A stretch of DNA of 64,000 nucleotides, taken from the NCBI GenBank assembly GCA_028277745.1, contig JANQFR010000061.1, positions 1 through 64,000 of the forward strand, read 5' to 3'. Positions 6,835 through 15,302 of the stretch are shown piece after piece. This DNA comes from Phycisphaeraceae bacterium (GTDB lineage Bacteria; Planctomycetota; Phycisphaerae; Phycisphaerales; Phycisphaeraceae). The translations under genes were made by a program, and so were the position numbers. Every line of letters starts with the position of its first letter. The stretch's first letter is position 1. The notes beneath the pieces are model-generated. The model saw only the letters and a program-made list of their open reading frames with translations, had not been told where the DNA came from and made no database searches.

Positions 6835-7767
6835 ATGGCTGATCCCATCCCGGGGACTGATACGTCAACGCCCGCGGTCGTGATCCGTGAGCTCGTCCGC
6901 CATTTCGGGGCGGTCCAGGCATTGCGTGGCCTGAGCCTGAGCATCGAGCGCGGCTCCGTGTTCGGGCTGGTCGGCAACAACGGGGCCGGCAAGACGACCG
7001 CGATCCACACGCTGATGGGGCTGCTGCCGCCGACCGGCGGCGAGGTGTCGGTGCTGGGGCTCGACCCGGGCCGCGCCGGCCAGGACATCCGCCGGCGTGT
7101 CGGGTTTTTCCCCGAGCGCGACGAGCCTTACGCATGGTTGCGGCTACGCTCGCTGCTGCAGATGGGGGCGCTGGCTTATCCGGATTGGGATGCGTCGTGC
7201 GCAGCCGAGTGGTGCGAACGGTTCAACCTCGACACCCGCAAGCGGTTCAAGCAGATGTCCAAGGGCATGGCGGCCAAGTCCAAGCTGGTGGCGGCGCTGT
7301 CGCACCGGCCGGAGTTGCTCATCCTCGACGAACCGACCAGCGGGCTCGACCCCGGCAGCCGCCAGGACCTGATCGAGGCGATCCAGAGCCTGCACCGTGA
7401 AGGCGTGACCATCCTGTTTTCATCTCACAATCTCGATGATGTCGAACGGGTGGCGACCCACGTGGGGCTGATCGACCAGGGCCGTTGCGTGTTGCACACG
7501 GCCTGCGAACAGATCACCGAGCGGTTCGGCCGGGTGCGTGTCACGCCGAACGCCGCCATCGACCTGTCGCTTTTGGATGAACGCGCCGAAGCCAGGCTCG
7601 AGGTGGATGGCGACGTGCACTATCTGGTTTCGGACCGCCGCGCGGACTGGCTGGCGGCGCTGGTCGCCAGGTTCGGCGGGACCGCGGTGGTCGAGCCGGC
7701 GGACCTGCCCGCGGTGTTTCGTCTGATCACCGCCGGCGACCGTCCGGCCCCGGAGGCGGTGGCATGA
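6835..7767 (+). CDS. ABC transporter ATP-binding protein
   Basis: A 310-aa ATPase subunit that energises an ABC exporter. Walker A is GNNGAGKTT (47-55), followed by the Q-loop region FFPERDEPY. The signature loop is MSKGM (near residue 141) in place of LSGGQ, a form typical of the YtrB/BcrA-like exporter ATPases. Walker B LLILDEPTSGLD (about 162-173) and the switch histidine in LFSSHNLDD follow. A C-terminal domain of about 80 residues lies beyond the nucleotide-binding fold. The stop overlaps the ATG of the next gene by four bases, so it pairs with the downstream membrane protein. Confidence 0.93.
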   Translation: MADPIPGTDTSTPAVVIRELVRHFGAVQALRGLSLSIERGSVFGLVGNNGAGKTTAIHTLMGLLPPTGGEVSVLGLDPGRAGQDIRRRVGFFPERDEPYAWLRLRSLLQMGALAYPDWDASCAAEWCERFNLDTRKRFKQMSKGMAAKSKLVAALSHRPELLILDEPTSGLDPGSRQDLIEAIQSLHREGVTILFSSHNLDDVERVATHVGLIDQGRCVLHTACEQITERFGRVRVTPNAAIDLSLLDERAEARLEVDGDVHYLVSDRRADWLAALVARFGGTAVVEPADLPAVFRLITAGDRPAPEAVA

Positions 7768-9800
7768 AAACGCACCCGATCACCCCGGCCGAGTTCGAGC
7801 AATCCCTGCGCTCGTCTCCCAAGGCCCTGGTCATGATCCTGCTGCTGGCCGTGGGCGCCCGGGCCCTGGGCCCCGGGCCGGGGTTCCTGCTGGGTTATTT
7901 CATCATCCTTCCCAACCTCGCGATGGCGCTGGGCCTGGGCGTCTTCCAGGAGGAATACGAAAAAGGCCACCTGCGCTACTTCTGGGGCTGGCCGATCGGG
8001 CGCACGACGCTGTGGCTGGTCAAGCTCGTGTCGGCGCTGACCTTCCTGATAGTGATCGCGGGATGCGTGGGGCTGGTGCAGGCGCTCTGGCCGACCGGCG
8101 CCATCGCGCCCCCGCCGCGGGAGGTCATGCTTGGCCCGATCGGGCCGGTCGGGCCGAACACGATGCTCTGGCTGATCGGCTCGCTGGCGCTGTTCGCCCT
8201 GGCGTCGGGCATGGTGGGCATGGGCGCTTGCCGCTCGGCCAAACACGCGACGTTCATCTGCCTGCCCCTGATCTACATGCCGATCGCCCTCGTCTTTACG
8301 TTCATGCTCTGGTTCGACATCGTCCCCACAGCCGGCGTCGTGGCGACCATGTTCACCGCGGCGGCGGTCGTCCTGCTGATAGGGGCGTACGTGCTGTTCC
8401 GCCTGCGCAACCCCTTCCTCGAGCAGGTCTGGGTCTGGCGCGGCGTCGCGGCGCTCACCGCCGCAACGGCGATCGGCGCAGCGGCGTTGGGCCTGCCGCT
8501 GGCCATGCTCACCGGCGGCGGCTTGTCTCGGGCGATGGCCCGGGGCGTCACGATGTTCGAGGTCGACCCGGCCGGGCCGTGGGTCTACGTCACCCTGTCC
8601 GACATGCGGCACAATCACCTGGCGGTTCTCGATGGGGAAGGCGGGTGGGTCGCTTATCTGGGGAAAGACCAAGGATGGCTGCCCTGGGGCATGAGCCGAC
8701 ATCCAGATGGAAGCCTGCTCACCGAACAGATGACGCTCGGCCCCATCAACGCTCAGCGCCGCGCCCTTTTCCTGCACCCGCCCTCGGGACCCCCGCGGGT
8801 CATCTTCGAAGACGATGAGTTCGATAACGCGAACCGCACTGTCTTCTCTATACAGTGGGTCGCGGCGTCAAACGACGGGTCCGTCTTGTACGGCACCGAA
8901 ATCAGCTTCGACGTGGATTCGCAGACCCAACAGCATATGCTCATCGCGTTGGATACAGACACAGGCCGCCTGCGCCGCGCCCCGTTGACGACGGACCAAA
9001 TATCGGTTTTCGGGGTGCTGCCGGATGGCCGCGTGGTGGCCGACATGCAGCCGCAGCAGCCGTATAACGCCGACTACTCCTCGTCGGAGCTGGTATTGCT
9101 CGATCCGTGGCAAAACAAGACGACCCCCATCGAACTGCCCGAAGACACCATCGAGGTCGTCTTGTTCAAGGACGGGTCGGCCCTCATCGCCCTGGTTCAA
9201 ACCATAGACGGGAACCGGGTGTCCTATCGTGTGGTCCGCATCGGCTTGCCGGGCCTCGAGTCCACCGAAATGACGGCCGACCCGCCCCTGCCGTCGCTGC
9301 CCTTACAGGCCTTGCTGAGCCGGGGCGTCCCGAGCATCGGCGCCGGCCAGGACTGGCAAACCGGCGGCGCCCTGCTCACGCATCGGGCCTACGGCACGGA
9401 TAATCCAACCCGGTATTGGCTGCTGCCGCCCGGTGAAAAACAATGGATCGGCCTGACGGCTGAGCAGAACACCTACAGCGTCCCCTTCCTGTCGCCGAAT
9501 CGTGAGCTCTGGGCCGCTTTCGTGCGCGACTGGACGTCAACTTCACCAAACCTCGAGTTGCATGTGATGCGCCGAGCGAGGGATGGAGGACGGCCCGAGA
9601 TGGTGCTGCGTCAACCGGTCAAGTTTGCGATGCAGCAGCCTCAATGGCTGGACAACGATCGTGTCCTTTACCTGCACAACGAGTCCAGCAACCCCGCGGC
9701 GCCAAAGACAAGGCTGCGTGTGTTGAACGTGCGCACCGGCGAGGACACGGCGTTCACGGTGATGGACCCGGCGTTGCTGGCTGAAACGACGGACCGTTAG
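7764..9800 (+). CDS. ABC permease fused to a beta-propeller-like domain
   Basis: A 678-aa protein with two parts. Residues 1-270 hold about six membrane segments, as in ABC-2 type permeases, starting with ALVMILLLAVGARAL, with the cytoplasmic-type motif FQEEYEKGHLRYFWGWPIGR after the first pair. Residues 270-678 are soluble and read like repeated blades: short strands such as GPWVYVTLSDMRHNHLAVL, DGRVVADMQP and LWAAFVRDW, with a final DNDRVLYLHN, as in WD40/TolB-type propellers. It overlaps the ATPase gene by ATGA and must be its membrane partner. The propeller is probably on the outer face and could bind a ligand or protein; the transported substrate is unknown. Confidence 0.8.
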   Translation: MKTHPITPAEFEQSLRSSPKALVMILLLAVGARALGPGPGFLLGYFIILPNLAMALGLGVFQEEYEKGHLRYFWGWPIGRTTLWLVKLVSALTFLIVIAGCVGLVQALWPTGAIAPPPREVMLGPIGPVGPNTMLWLIGSLALFALASGMVGMGACRSAKHATFICLPLIYMPIALVFTFMLWFDIVPTAGVVATMFTAAAVVLLIGAYVLFRLRNPFLEQVWVWRGVAALTAATAIGAAALGLPLAMLTGGGLSRAMARGVTMFEVDPAGPWVYVTLSDMRHNHLAVLDGEGGWVAYLGKDQGWLPWGMSRHPDGSLLTEQMTLGPINAQRRALFLHPPSGPPRVIFEDDEFDNANRTVFSIQWVAASNDGSVLYGTEISFDVDSQTQQHMLIALDTDTGRLRRAPLTTDQISVFGVLPDGRVVADMQPQQPYNADYSSSELVLLDPWQNKTTPIELPEDTIEVVLFKDGSALIALVQTIDGNRVSYRVVRIGLPGLESTEMTADPPLPSLPLQALLSRGVPSIGAGQDWQTGGALLTHRAYGTDNPTRYWLLPPGEKQWIGLTAEQNTYSVPFLSPNRELWAAFVRDWTSTSPNLELHVMRRARDGGRPEMVLRQPVKFAMQQPQWLDNDRVLYLHNESSNPAAPKTRLRVLNVRTGEDTAFTVMDPALLAETTDR

Positions 9801-9808
9801 GTCGTGTG

Positions 9809-9930
9809 CCGTAAGTTCCATAAAGCCGGTTCTGAGCCTCGCGCAGCGAGGAGAAGGGCCGGATATCCGGCCCTTCGGCCGCCTGCGGCGTCCTCAGGAC
9901 CGGCTTAGTCGTTTGACATAAGACTTACGG
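9809..9930. repeat. AAGCCGG inverted-repeat element, copy B, cloverleaf-like
   Basis: A nested dyad between convergent genes. Outermost arms CCGTAAGT (9809-9816) and ACTTACGG (9923-9930) enclose AAGCCGGT-t-CTGAG (9823-9836) and CTCAG-g-ACCGGCTT (9893-9906). Inside are three hairpins: CCTCGC/GCGAGG (9837-9851), a perfect 22-bp palindrome centred on GGATATCC (9854-9875), and GCCGC/GCGGC (9878-9889). The right part (9866-9906) matches copy C at 40251-40291 at 40 of 41 positions. No coding sense is seen in it. Confidence 0.8.
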
Positions 9931-9939
9931 GACGCGCGA

Positions 9940-12093
9940 TCAGGCGGCCTGTTGGGGCTTGTCGCCCTCGGCGTCGGCGGCAGGCTCGGCGTCGGCATCG
10001 TTGGAGGGCTTGCGGATGCGTTCGGCCATGGCCTGCATCGGCTCGTCGAGCTTGTCGCGCTCGACGACGGCATCAAGGGCGCGGTCCTGGATCGGCCGGA
10101 GCGAAGACTCGATCTCGAGGCGGACCCGGTCCAGGTGCTGACGCAGCGCGGCCTCGGCCTCGCGGACGGCCTCGTCGGCCATCGGCTGCAGCCGGCGGAG
10201 ACGCTTGGCCAGCCGCGCCTCGGCCAGGTCCACCATCTGACGCGCGCCCTCGTTGAGTTGACCCATCCGGTCACGGAGGTAGGCCTCGGCCTCGTCCATC
10301 TCGGCGCGGGTCTGGGGCTTGACCGCCTGGAGCCGACGGGTCAGCTGCTGTTCGACCAGCTCGACCATCGACTTGGACGACTCGGCCAACGCCGACACCT
10401 TCTCACGCAGCTCGGCCTCGGCGTGGGCGATCGCGGTGGCGGATCTCTCGGTGATCGATTTGCGGGCGCTGTCCAGCTTCTGGTTGAACGGCTTGAGCGC
10501 CGACTCGGCGTCATCGGAGAAGCGGTCGACGCTGCCGGCGATCTGCTGCTCGAACGCCCTGACCTGCTCGTCGAGCCCGTCGCGCGCGACGAGCACGAGC
10601 TGCGTGACCCGCTCCTCGTGCTCAGCCAGCGCGGTGTCGAGCTGGGCCTTGAAGGGCTCGGCGACGTCGTCGGCGCGGCTCATCGCGGCGGTGACGCTCT
10701 GACGCAGCTGAGCCTCGGCCGCCTCGGCCACCGCCTGGGCGTCGGTCTTGGCCCGGGCGGCCAGCTCGGCGAGTTTCGGGTCGATCGTGTCGTACGCCGC
10801 CTCGGCCTCGTTGCGGGTCTGCTCGACCGCGTCGGTGAGCCGGTCGCGGACCTCGACCGCGGTTTCCTCGGCCTGGGCCTCGGCCTGGTCGAGCAGGTGA
10901 CGCAGCCGGCCCTCGACGTGGACCGCCAGCTCGGCGGCGGAATGCTCCGCGGATTCGGCGGCGGCGTCGAGCTTGTCGTCGAAGCACTTCACCAGTTGAC
11001 GCTGCGCGTCCTGGGCCTGCTCGGCCAACTCGCTGAGGCGCTCCTGGTGGTCGCTGCGGAGCTTGTCCGCCAGGCGGGACGACTCGGCCAGGAACCGCTG
11101 GGTCAGGTCTTCGTTGAGCCGATCGACCCGGGCCGCGAACGCGTCCTGCTGCGCATCGAGGGCGGCGTCCAGCTCGGCGTCCAGCGCCGTCTTGATATGG
11201 GTCCTCGCGTGGCCGAGCTTGCGGCCGATGTCTTCGCTGAGGCGCTGGCCGGCCTGCACGGCCATGTCGTCGACCGTCGCCGCGGCCGCGGCGGCCTGCC
11301 GGGTCAGGTCGGACCGCGCAGCGTCCTGACGGTCGGCCAGCTCGCGGACGACCTGGGCGACCCGCTCATCCAGGTCCTGCGCGATCGGGGCAAAGCCCTC
11401 GCGCAGCTCGCCGGCGTGGGCTTCCAGATCGGTCTTGATGGGCTCGAGCAGCGCGGCGACATCGACGCGGGCCTTGGCGAGCGTATCCGCCAGCTGCGTA
11501 TCCAACGCGTCGGACGACCGGCGGACCTCGCCGCTGATGTGTTCGAGCCGCTGCATCAGGGCGGCGTCGATCTCGTCGATGCGCTGGTCGACCGTTGCGT
11601 CCGCCTGGCGGAGTTGCTCGATCCGCTCGTCAGCGGCGGCCACCGCATGCGTGATCCGCTTCTGCGCGTCATCCACCGCCTCATCGGCGAGGGTGGAAAG
11701 CTGATCGCGGGTCGCCTGGGCGTCGCGTTCGTACGCCCTGAGCTCATCGAGCTGATCGGCGACCCGGCGGGCGAGCTCGGTCATCCGGTGCTCGAGCCGG
11801 CCGAGTTGATCGACCCGCCGGGCGTGTCGGGACTCGGCTTGTTCGAGGGCCTCGAAGCGCTGGGTGACGGCCTGGTCGAGCTGGTTAATGCGGGTGTTGA
11901 GCCGGGCGATCTGCCCGGCGGAGCCGGCGGGGGTCGTGGTGTCGGCGTGGGCCTGGGCGTCCTTGAGGAGGCGGATGAGTCGGAGGCGTTCGTCGCGTGC
12001 GCGGTCGAGGGCGGCGTTGAGTTCGGCGAGATGGCCTGCGGAGGAAAACGACGGAGAACGGGTCACGGGGGGAGAGGCGTCGGATAGGGCCAC
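9940..12093 (-). CDS. Long coiled-coil protein
   Basis: A 717-aa protein made almost wholly of charged heptad and 11-mer repeats rich in Ala, Glu, Asp, Gln and Arg, reminiscent of apolipoprotein or methyl-accepting-protein helices but without recognisable motifs. Near the C terminus a unit of about 55 residues is duplicated (SMVELVEQQLTRRLQAVKP... and QMVDLAEARLAKRLRRLQP...). It has a single cysteine and no membrane segment or signal peptide, so it is probably a cytoplasmic structural or scaffolding protein. TTG 12138 opens the frame, but GTG 12093 is preferred because GGAG lies eight bases upstream. The complementary strand is also open over most of this length, a by-product of high GC. Confidence 0.7.
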   Translation of the reverse strand: MALSDASPPVTRSPSFSSAGHLAELNAALDRARDERLRLIRLLKDAQAHADTTTPAGSAGQIARLNTRINQLDQAVTQRFEALEQAESRHARRVDQLGRLEHRMTELARRVADQLDELRAYERDAQATRDQLSTLADEAVDDAQKRITHAVAAADERIEQLRQADATVDQRIDEIDAALMQRLEHISGEVRRSSDALDTQLADTLAKARVDVAALLEPIKTDLEAHAGELREGFAPIAQDLDERVAQVVRELADRQDAARSDLTRQAAAAAATVDDMAVQAGQRLSEDIGRKLGHARTHIKTALDAELDAALDAQQDAFAARVDRLNEDLTQRFLAESSRLADKLRSDHQERLSELAEQAQDAQRQLVKCFDDKLDAAAESAEHSAAELAVHVEGRLRHLLDQAEAQAEETAVEVRDRLTDAVEQTRNEAEAAYDTIDPKLAELAARAKTDAQAVAEAAEAQLRQSVTAAMSRADDVAEPFKAQLDTALAEHEERVTQLVLVARDGLDEQVRAFEQQIAGSVDRFSDDAESALKPFNQKLDSARKSITERSATAIAHAEAELREKVSALAESSKSMVELVEQQLTRRLQAVKPQTRAEMDEAEAYLRDRMGQLNEGARQMVDLAEARLAKRLRRLQPMADEAVREAEAALRQHLDRVRLEIESSLRPIQDRALDAVVERDKLDEPMQAMAERIRKPSNDADAEPAADAEGDKPQQAA

Positions 12094-12118
12094 GGCCGAG
12101 TCTCCAAAAGGGAACAAC

Positions 12119-12145
12119 GGGGCCGTCGGGATCCACAACGGCCCC
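12119..12145 (-). promoter_or_regulatory. 5' leader hairpin of the coiled-coil gene
   Basis: GGGGCCGT (12119-12126) and ACGGCCCC (12138-12145) form a perfect 8-bp stem with an 11-nt loop, ending 25 bases before GTG 12093. There is no U-tract. It could be a leader structure or the tail of the upstream exported-protein gene, whose stop is at 12264 on the same strand. Confidence 0.4.
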
Positions 12146-12263
12146 TTAGAGATCGACCGGCGGAGGAGGCCGAGTCCAATAGGACGGGGGCCGGCCGTTA
12201 TCGGAACACGGCGCGGCCGATCGCCGGCGGGTTATCGGACAAGCGGGCGGACGCGCCGCGCGA

Positions 12264-13475
12264 TCACCGCTGATCCGCGACCGCGTTGCCGAGGTGGATG
12301 ATGTTGTCGAAGTCGCCCGAGTGGCCGTAGTCCTGGCCGAAGTAGGTGCTCAGTTCGTTGGTCTTGTGTTCGAAGAAATCGGCCGGATCCTGCGATCCGA
12401 TCATCGGGGCGTACCATTGCAACAGATTGCCGCGGCGCTGGCTGATCTTGCGGCGGACGTGGCCGCGCACGTCGGGGGTGAAGAGGCTGGGGTTGAGGGC
12501 TTCGTTGAAGTGGTCGCAGACGAAGCGTCTGAAGAAGTCGGGCGTGCGCCGGACATGGTCGGCGATGCGCCAGTACGGGCCGTCACGGACGATCATCGGC
12601 GGTTGCCGCTGGCCGTTGAGCGCGACCGGCTCGGTGAGGTTGCGGTAGAAGAGGAAGCCGACGTAGTTCGAGGCGAGGTCGGCGTTGGAGTAGGCCGACG
12701 CGGTGACGTTGCCCAGCAAACCGCTCTCGGAGTAAACCGGGTCCTTGGTCGCGAATTCGAGGACGACGGCGAGGGCGTCGGACTCGTCGCGGCCCCGGTC
12801 GCGTTCGCGATGGTAGGTGGTGTAATAGTGGTATCCCATGTCCACGAAGTGGCCCCATTTGTCGTTGCCGACGTAATGGCCGTAGGTCATCATGGTGGAA
12901 GCGCGCCAGATGCGGAACACGGTGCGGGGGTCGGCCACGAAGTAGATGTCGGTGTAGATCGAGTCGGTGTAGGGCGCGAAGTAGCAGGGGATCGCCGGGG
13001 CGTAGTGTTGACGGACGCGGCTGTTGCGGAAATGACGCTCGAGGTCTTCGATCAGATCGACCGCGTTGGGGAAAGCGCGCCGCACTGACCGGGCCAACCC
13101 CCGGGGGGACTGATAGTCGTCGAGCACGTCTTGCGGATCGAGCCGGACGGTCCGGTTCGCGCCGACCGGGGACCTGTGCATGTTCCGGCGGATGTTGCCC
13201 GAGCCCGCCGGCCGCTTGCGGACGGTCAGGACCGCCTTGTCGTTGTGGAGGGCGGCCTTGATCATGGCGTTCGCGCGGGCCACCCCGGCCTCGACGCGGC
13301 TCAGGAAGTAGTCGTTGTAGTAGCCGCCCATCTCCGCGAACTCGGCCTGGCCATACGGCGGCATCGAGAACTGATCGGTCTCATGAGCGGACACGGACCG
13401 CCCCGGCGCCGCCAGCACGACGCACGCCAAAACCGTCGCCCACACGCCCCCGGCGGAAGATTCCAGATGCATCAT
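12264..13475 (-). CDS. Exported protein of unknown function
   Basis: A 403-aa protein with a signal peptide (residues 1-34, hydrophobic core WATVLACVVLAAPG, likely cut at SVSA/HE). The mature part is rich in Tyr, His and Arg, with segments such as GHYVGNDKWGHFVDMGYHYY, EFATKDPVYSESGLLG and SNADLASNYVGFLFYRN. Repeated aromatic and acidic residues suggest an enzyme-like or metal-binding fold, but I do not recognise the family. The frame is open upstream to 13646, yet ATG 13475 has GAGGA six bases before it and gives the signal peptide at the very N terminus. Confidence 0.75.
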   Translation of the reverse strand: MMHLESSAGGVWATVLACVVLAAPGRSVSAHETDQFSMPPYGQAEFAEMGGYYNDYFLSRVEAGVARANAMIKAALHNDKAVLTVRKRPAGSGNIRRNMHRSPVGANRTVRLDPQDVLDDYQSPRGLARSVRRAFPNAVDLIEDLERHFRNSRVRQHYAPAIPCYFAPYTDSIYTDIYFVADPRTVFRIWRASTMMTYGHYVGNDKWGHFVDMGYHYYTTYHRERDRGRDESDALAVVLEFATKDPVYSESGLLGNVTASAYSNADLASNYVGFLFYRNLTEPVALNGQRQPPMIVRDGPYWRIADHVRRTPDFFRRFVCDHFNEALNPSLFTPDVRGHVRRKISQRRGNLLQWYAPMIGSQDPADFFEHKTNELSTYFGQDYGHSGDFDNIIHLGNAVADQR

Positions 13476-13837
13476 GACATTTCCTCGCAAGAGTCGGAGA
13501 GAAGACTTGAACCCGATACGGAGGACGCCGGCAACGACGCCCGTCGGGCAGGGGGAGGGGGTCATTAGAAATGAACGGGAATCACGCTCACGCTCCCCCT
13601 GTGAGCCGATCTTCTGATCATGCGCCGCCGGCCCGCGATCTGTCAACGGGTCTTACCCCTACATCCGCGTGGATGAGAACGGAGAGAGGTTGACTGAGCC
13701 GGACCGCTACGCGGCCCTGGCCCCGACGCCGACGCCGGCTTAGGTTGTCAGAACGATCGACTGAAAGTTGATCGGCTCTGACGCGGTTCGCTTCAGGTTC
13801 GTTAAACTAATCCGCCTCACCGGATCGGATCGCGCGC
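13476..13837. other. 362-bp divergent intergenic region
   Basis: No gene is seen here. It holds the ribosome site of the exported protein at the left, and at 13747-13782 a hairpin with outer arms GTCAGA/TCTGAC and inner arms GATCGACT/AGTTGATC around a GAA loop. The antiporter gene to the right has no clear Shine-Dalgarno; TAAACT at 13804-13809 is a weak -10 candidate for it. Confidence 0.5.
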
Positions 13838-15205
13838 ATGGACATGCTCCAAACCACGGCGGTGCTGACCACGCTGGCGGCGGCGCTGGCGTTCATCAAC
13901 GCCCGGCTGCTGAAGCTGCCGACGACGATCGGCCTGATGGTGCTGTCGTTCCTGATGGCGCTGGGGATGCTGTTCGTGGGCTGGCTGTGGCCGGGGGCGC
14001 CGAGGTGGGTGGAAACCATGATGGAAGGCGTCGACTTCAGCGAAACCGTGATGCACGGGATGCTGGGGTTTCTGCTGTTCGCCGGCGCCCTCCACGTCAA
14101 CATCAATGACCTGCGCAGCCACCAGTGGGCGATCGGGGCGCTCGTGACGGCGGGGGTGGTCTCGACCACGCTGATCGTCGGCGTGCTTACGAAGCTGATC
14201 ACCGGGCTGCTGGGCCTGGAGGTGGCGTGGGTGTACTGCTTCCTGTTCGGGGCGCTGATCGCGCCGACCGACCCGATCGCGGTGCTGGCGGTCCTCAAGA
14301 CGCTGGGCGCCCCCAAGCCGCTGGAGACGAAGATCGCCGGCGAATCGTTGTTCAACGACGGCGTGGGCGTGGTGGTGTTCCTGGCGCTGCTGGGGCTGGC
14401 GGGCCTGGGCGGCCATCCGGACAAACCGCACGCGGCGGCGGAGGGGCCGGGAACGGTCGTTACGGTCGAGCAGGCCGCAGAGACCGCGGAGACCGCGGCG
14501 GTCGACGTGCTGTGGCTTTTCACCATCGAGGCGGGCGGGGGCGTGATCGCGGGGCTGGCCCTGGGGTTTCTGGGGTATTGGATGATCAAGCGGCTCGACG
14601 ACTACAAGACGGAGGTGCTGATCTCGATTGCGATGGTCGTGGGCGGGTACGGGCTGTGCGACCTGCTGCATGTCAGCGCCCCCATCGCGATGGTGGTGGC
14701 GGGGCTGATCATCGGGAACCACGGCCGGGCCTTGGCGATGTCGGAAACGACACGCAAGCACCTCGACACGTTCTGGGAGTTGATCGACGAAATCCTCAAC
14801 GCGGTGTTGTTCGTGCTGATCGGGCTCGAGGTGCTGGTGCTCAAGTTCGGTGTGCCGTCGCTGCTGGCCGGGGCGGCGGCGATCCCCGCGGTGCTGCTGG
14901 CGCGGTGGATCAGCATCAGCGGGCTGGCGTGGGGCATGCGGGCGGTGAGCGGGCGGCGGTTCATGAGACACACGGTGACGGTGCTGACCTGGGCCGGGCT
15001 GCGCGGCGGGATCTCGGTGGCGCTGGCGTTGAGCCTGCACGACCAGGCGGCGCGGGGCGGCGGCGCCGAGGCGCGGCAGGCGGCGGACGTCGTGGTGGCA
15101 ATGACGTACGTCGTCGTGGTCTTCTCGATCATCGGGCAGGGGCTGACCATCGGGCCGATGCTGCGGCGGCTTGGCCTCACCGGGGACGCGCAAACGGCTC
15201 ATTGA
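13838..15205 (+). CDS. CPA1-type sodium/proton antiporter
   Basis: A 455-aa polytopic inner-membrane protein with about 12 membrane segments, exchanging Na+ (or K+) for H+ in pH and salt homeostasis. Family hallmarks include GALIAPTDPIAVL (about residues 140-152) and GESLFNDGVGVVVF (about 168-181), which carry the ion-binding aspartates, and a late WAGLRGGISVALALSL motif. Residues between about 195 and 225 form a Pro/Gly/Ala/Glu-rich loop not needed for the core. No accessory domain such as TrkA-C is attached. The cation specificity cannot be decided from sequence. Confidence 0.9.
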   Translation: MDMLQTTAVLTTLAAALAFINARLLKLPTTIGLMVLSFLMALGMLFVGWLWPGAPRWVETMMEGVDFSETVMHGMLGFLLFAGALHVNINDLRSHQWAIGALVTAGVVSTTLIVGVLTKLITGLLGLEVAWVYCFLFGALIAPTDPIAVLAVLKTLGAPKPLETKIAGESLFNDGVGVVVFLALLGLAGLGGHPDKPHAAAEGPGTVVTVEQAAETAETAAVDVLWLFTIEAGGGVIAGLALGFLGYWMIKRLDDYKTEVLISIAMVVGGYGLCDLLHVSAPIAMVVAGLIIGNHGRALAMSETTRKHLDTFWELIDEILNAVLFVLIGLEVLVLKFGVPSLLAGAAAIPAVLLARWISISGLAWGMRAVSGRRFMRHTVTVLTWAGLRGGISVALALSLHDQAARGGGAEARQAADVVVAMTYVVVVFSIIGQGLTIGPMLRRLGLTGDAQTAH

Positions 15206-15302
15206 TCCGGATGAACGGATGGATCGGCTTGCGGCTCGCCCAAAAAACCGCTAAAACGTTCGCCCACGATCTTCATGAACCACCCCGCAGAAACCTCCGC
15301 CC

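Noticed and set aside
6663..6836. N-terminal extension of the small membrane protein to ATG 6836
   Set aside because: It would overlap the divergent ABC gene's start, has a low-complexity composition and would remove the promoter space for both genes.
9952..12087. A 711-codon plus-strand open frame opposite the coiled-coil gene
   Set aside because: It is the mirror of an Ala/Glu/Arg-rich gene in high-GC DNA; the encoded protein is Gly/Leu/Arg/Val-rich without motifs.
15206..15302. SAM riboswitch before metK
   Set aside because: The gap is only 97 bp and no SAM-I, SAM-II or SAM-IV type stem arrangement could be found.
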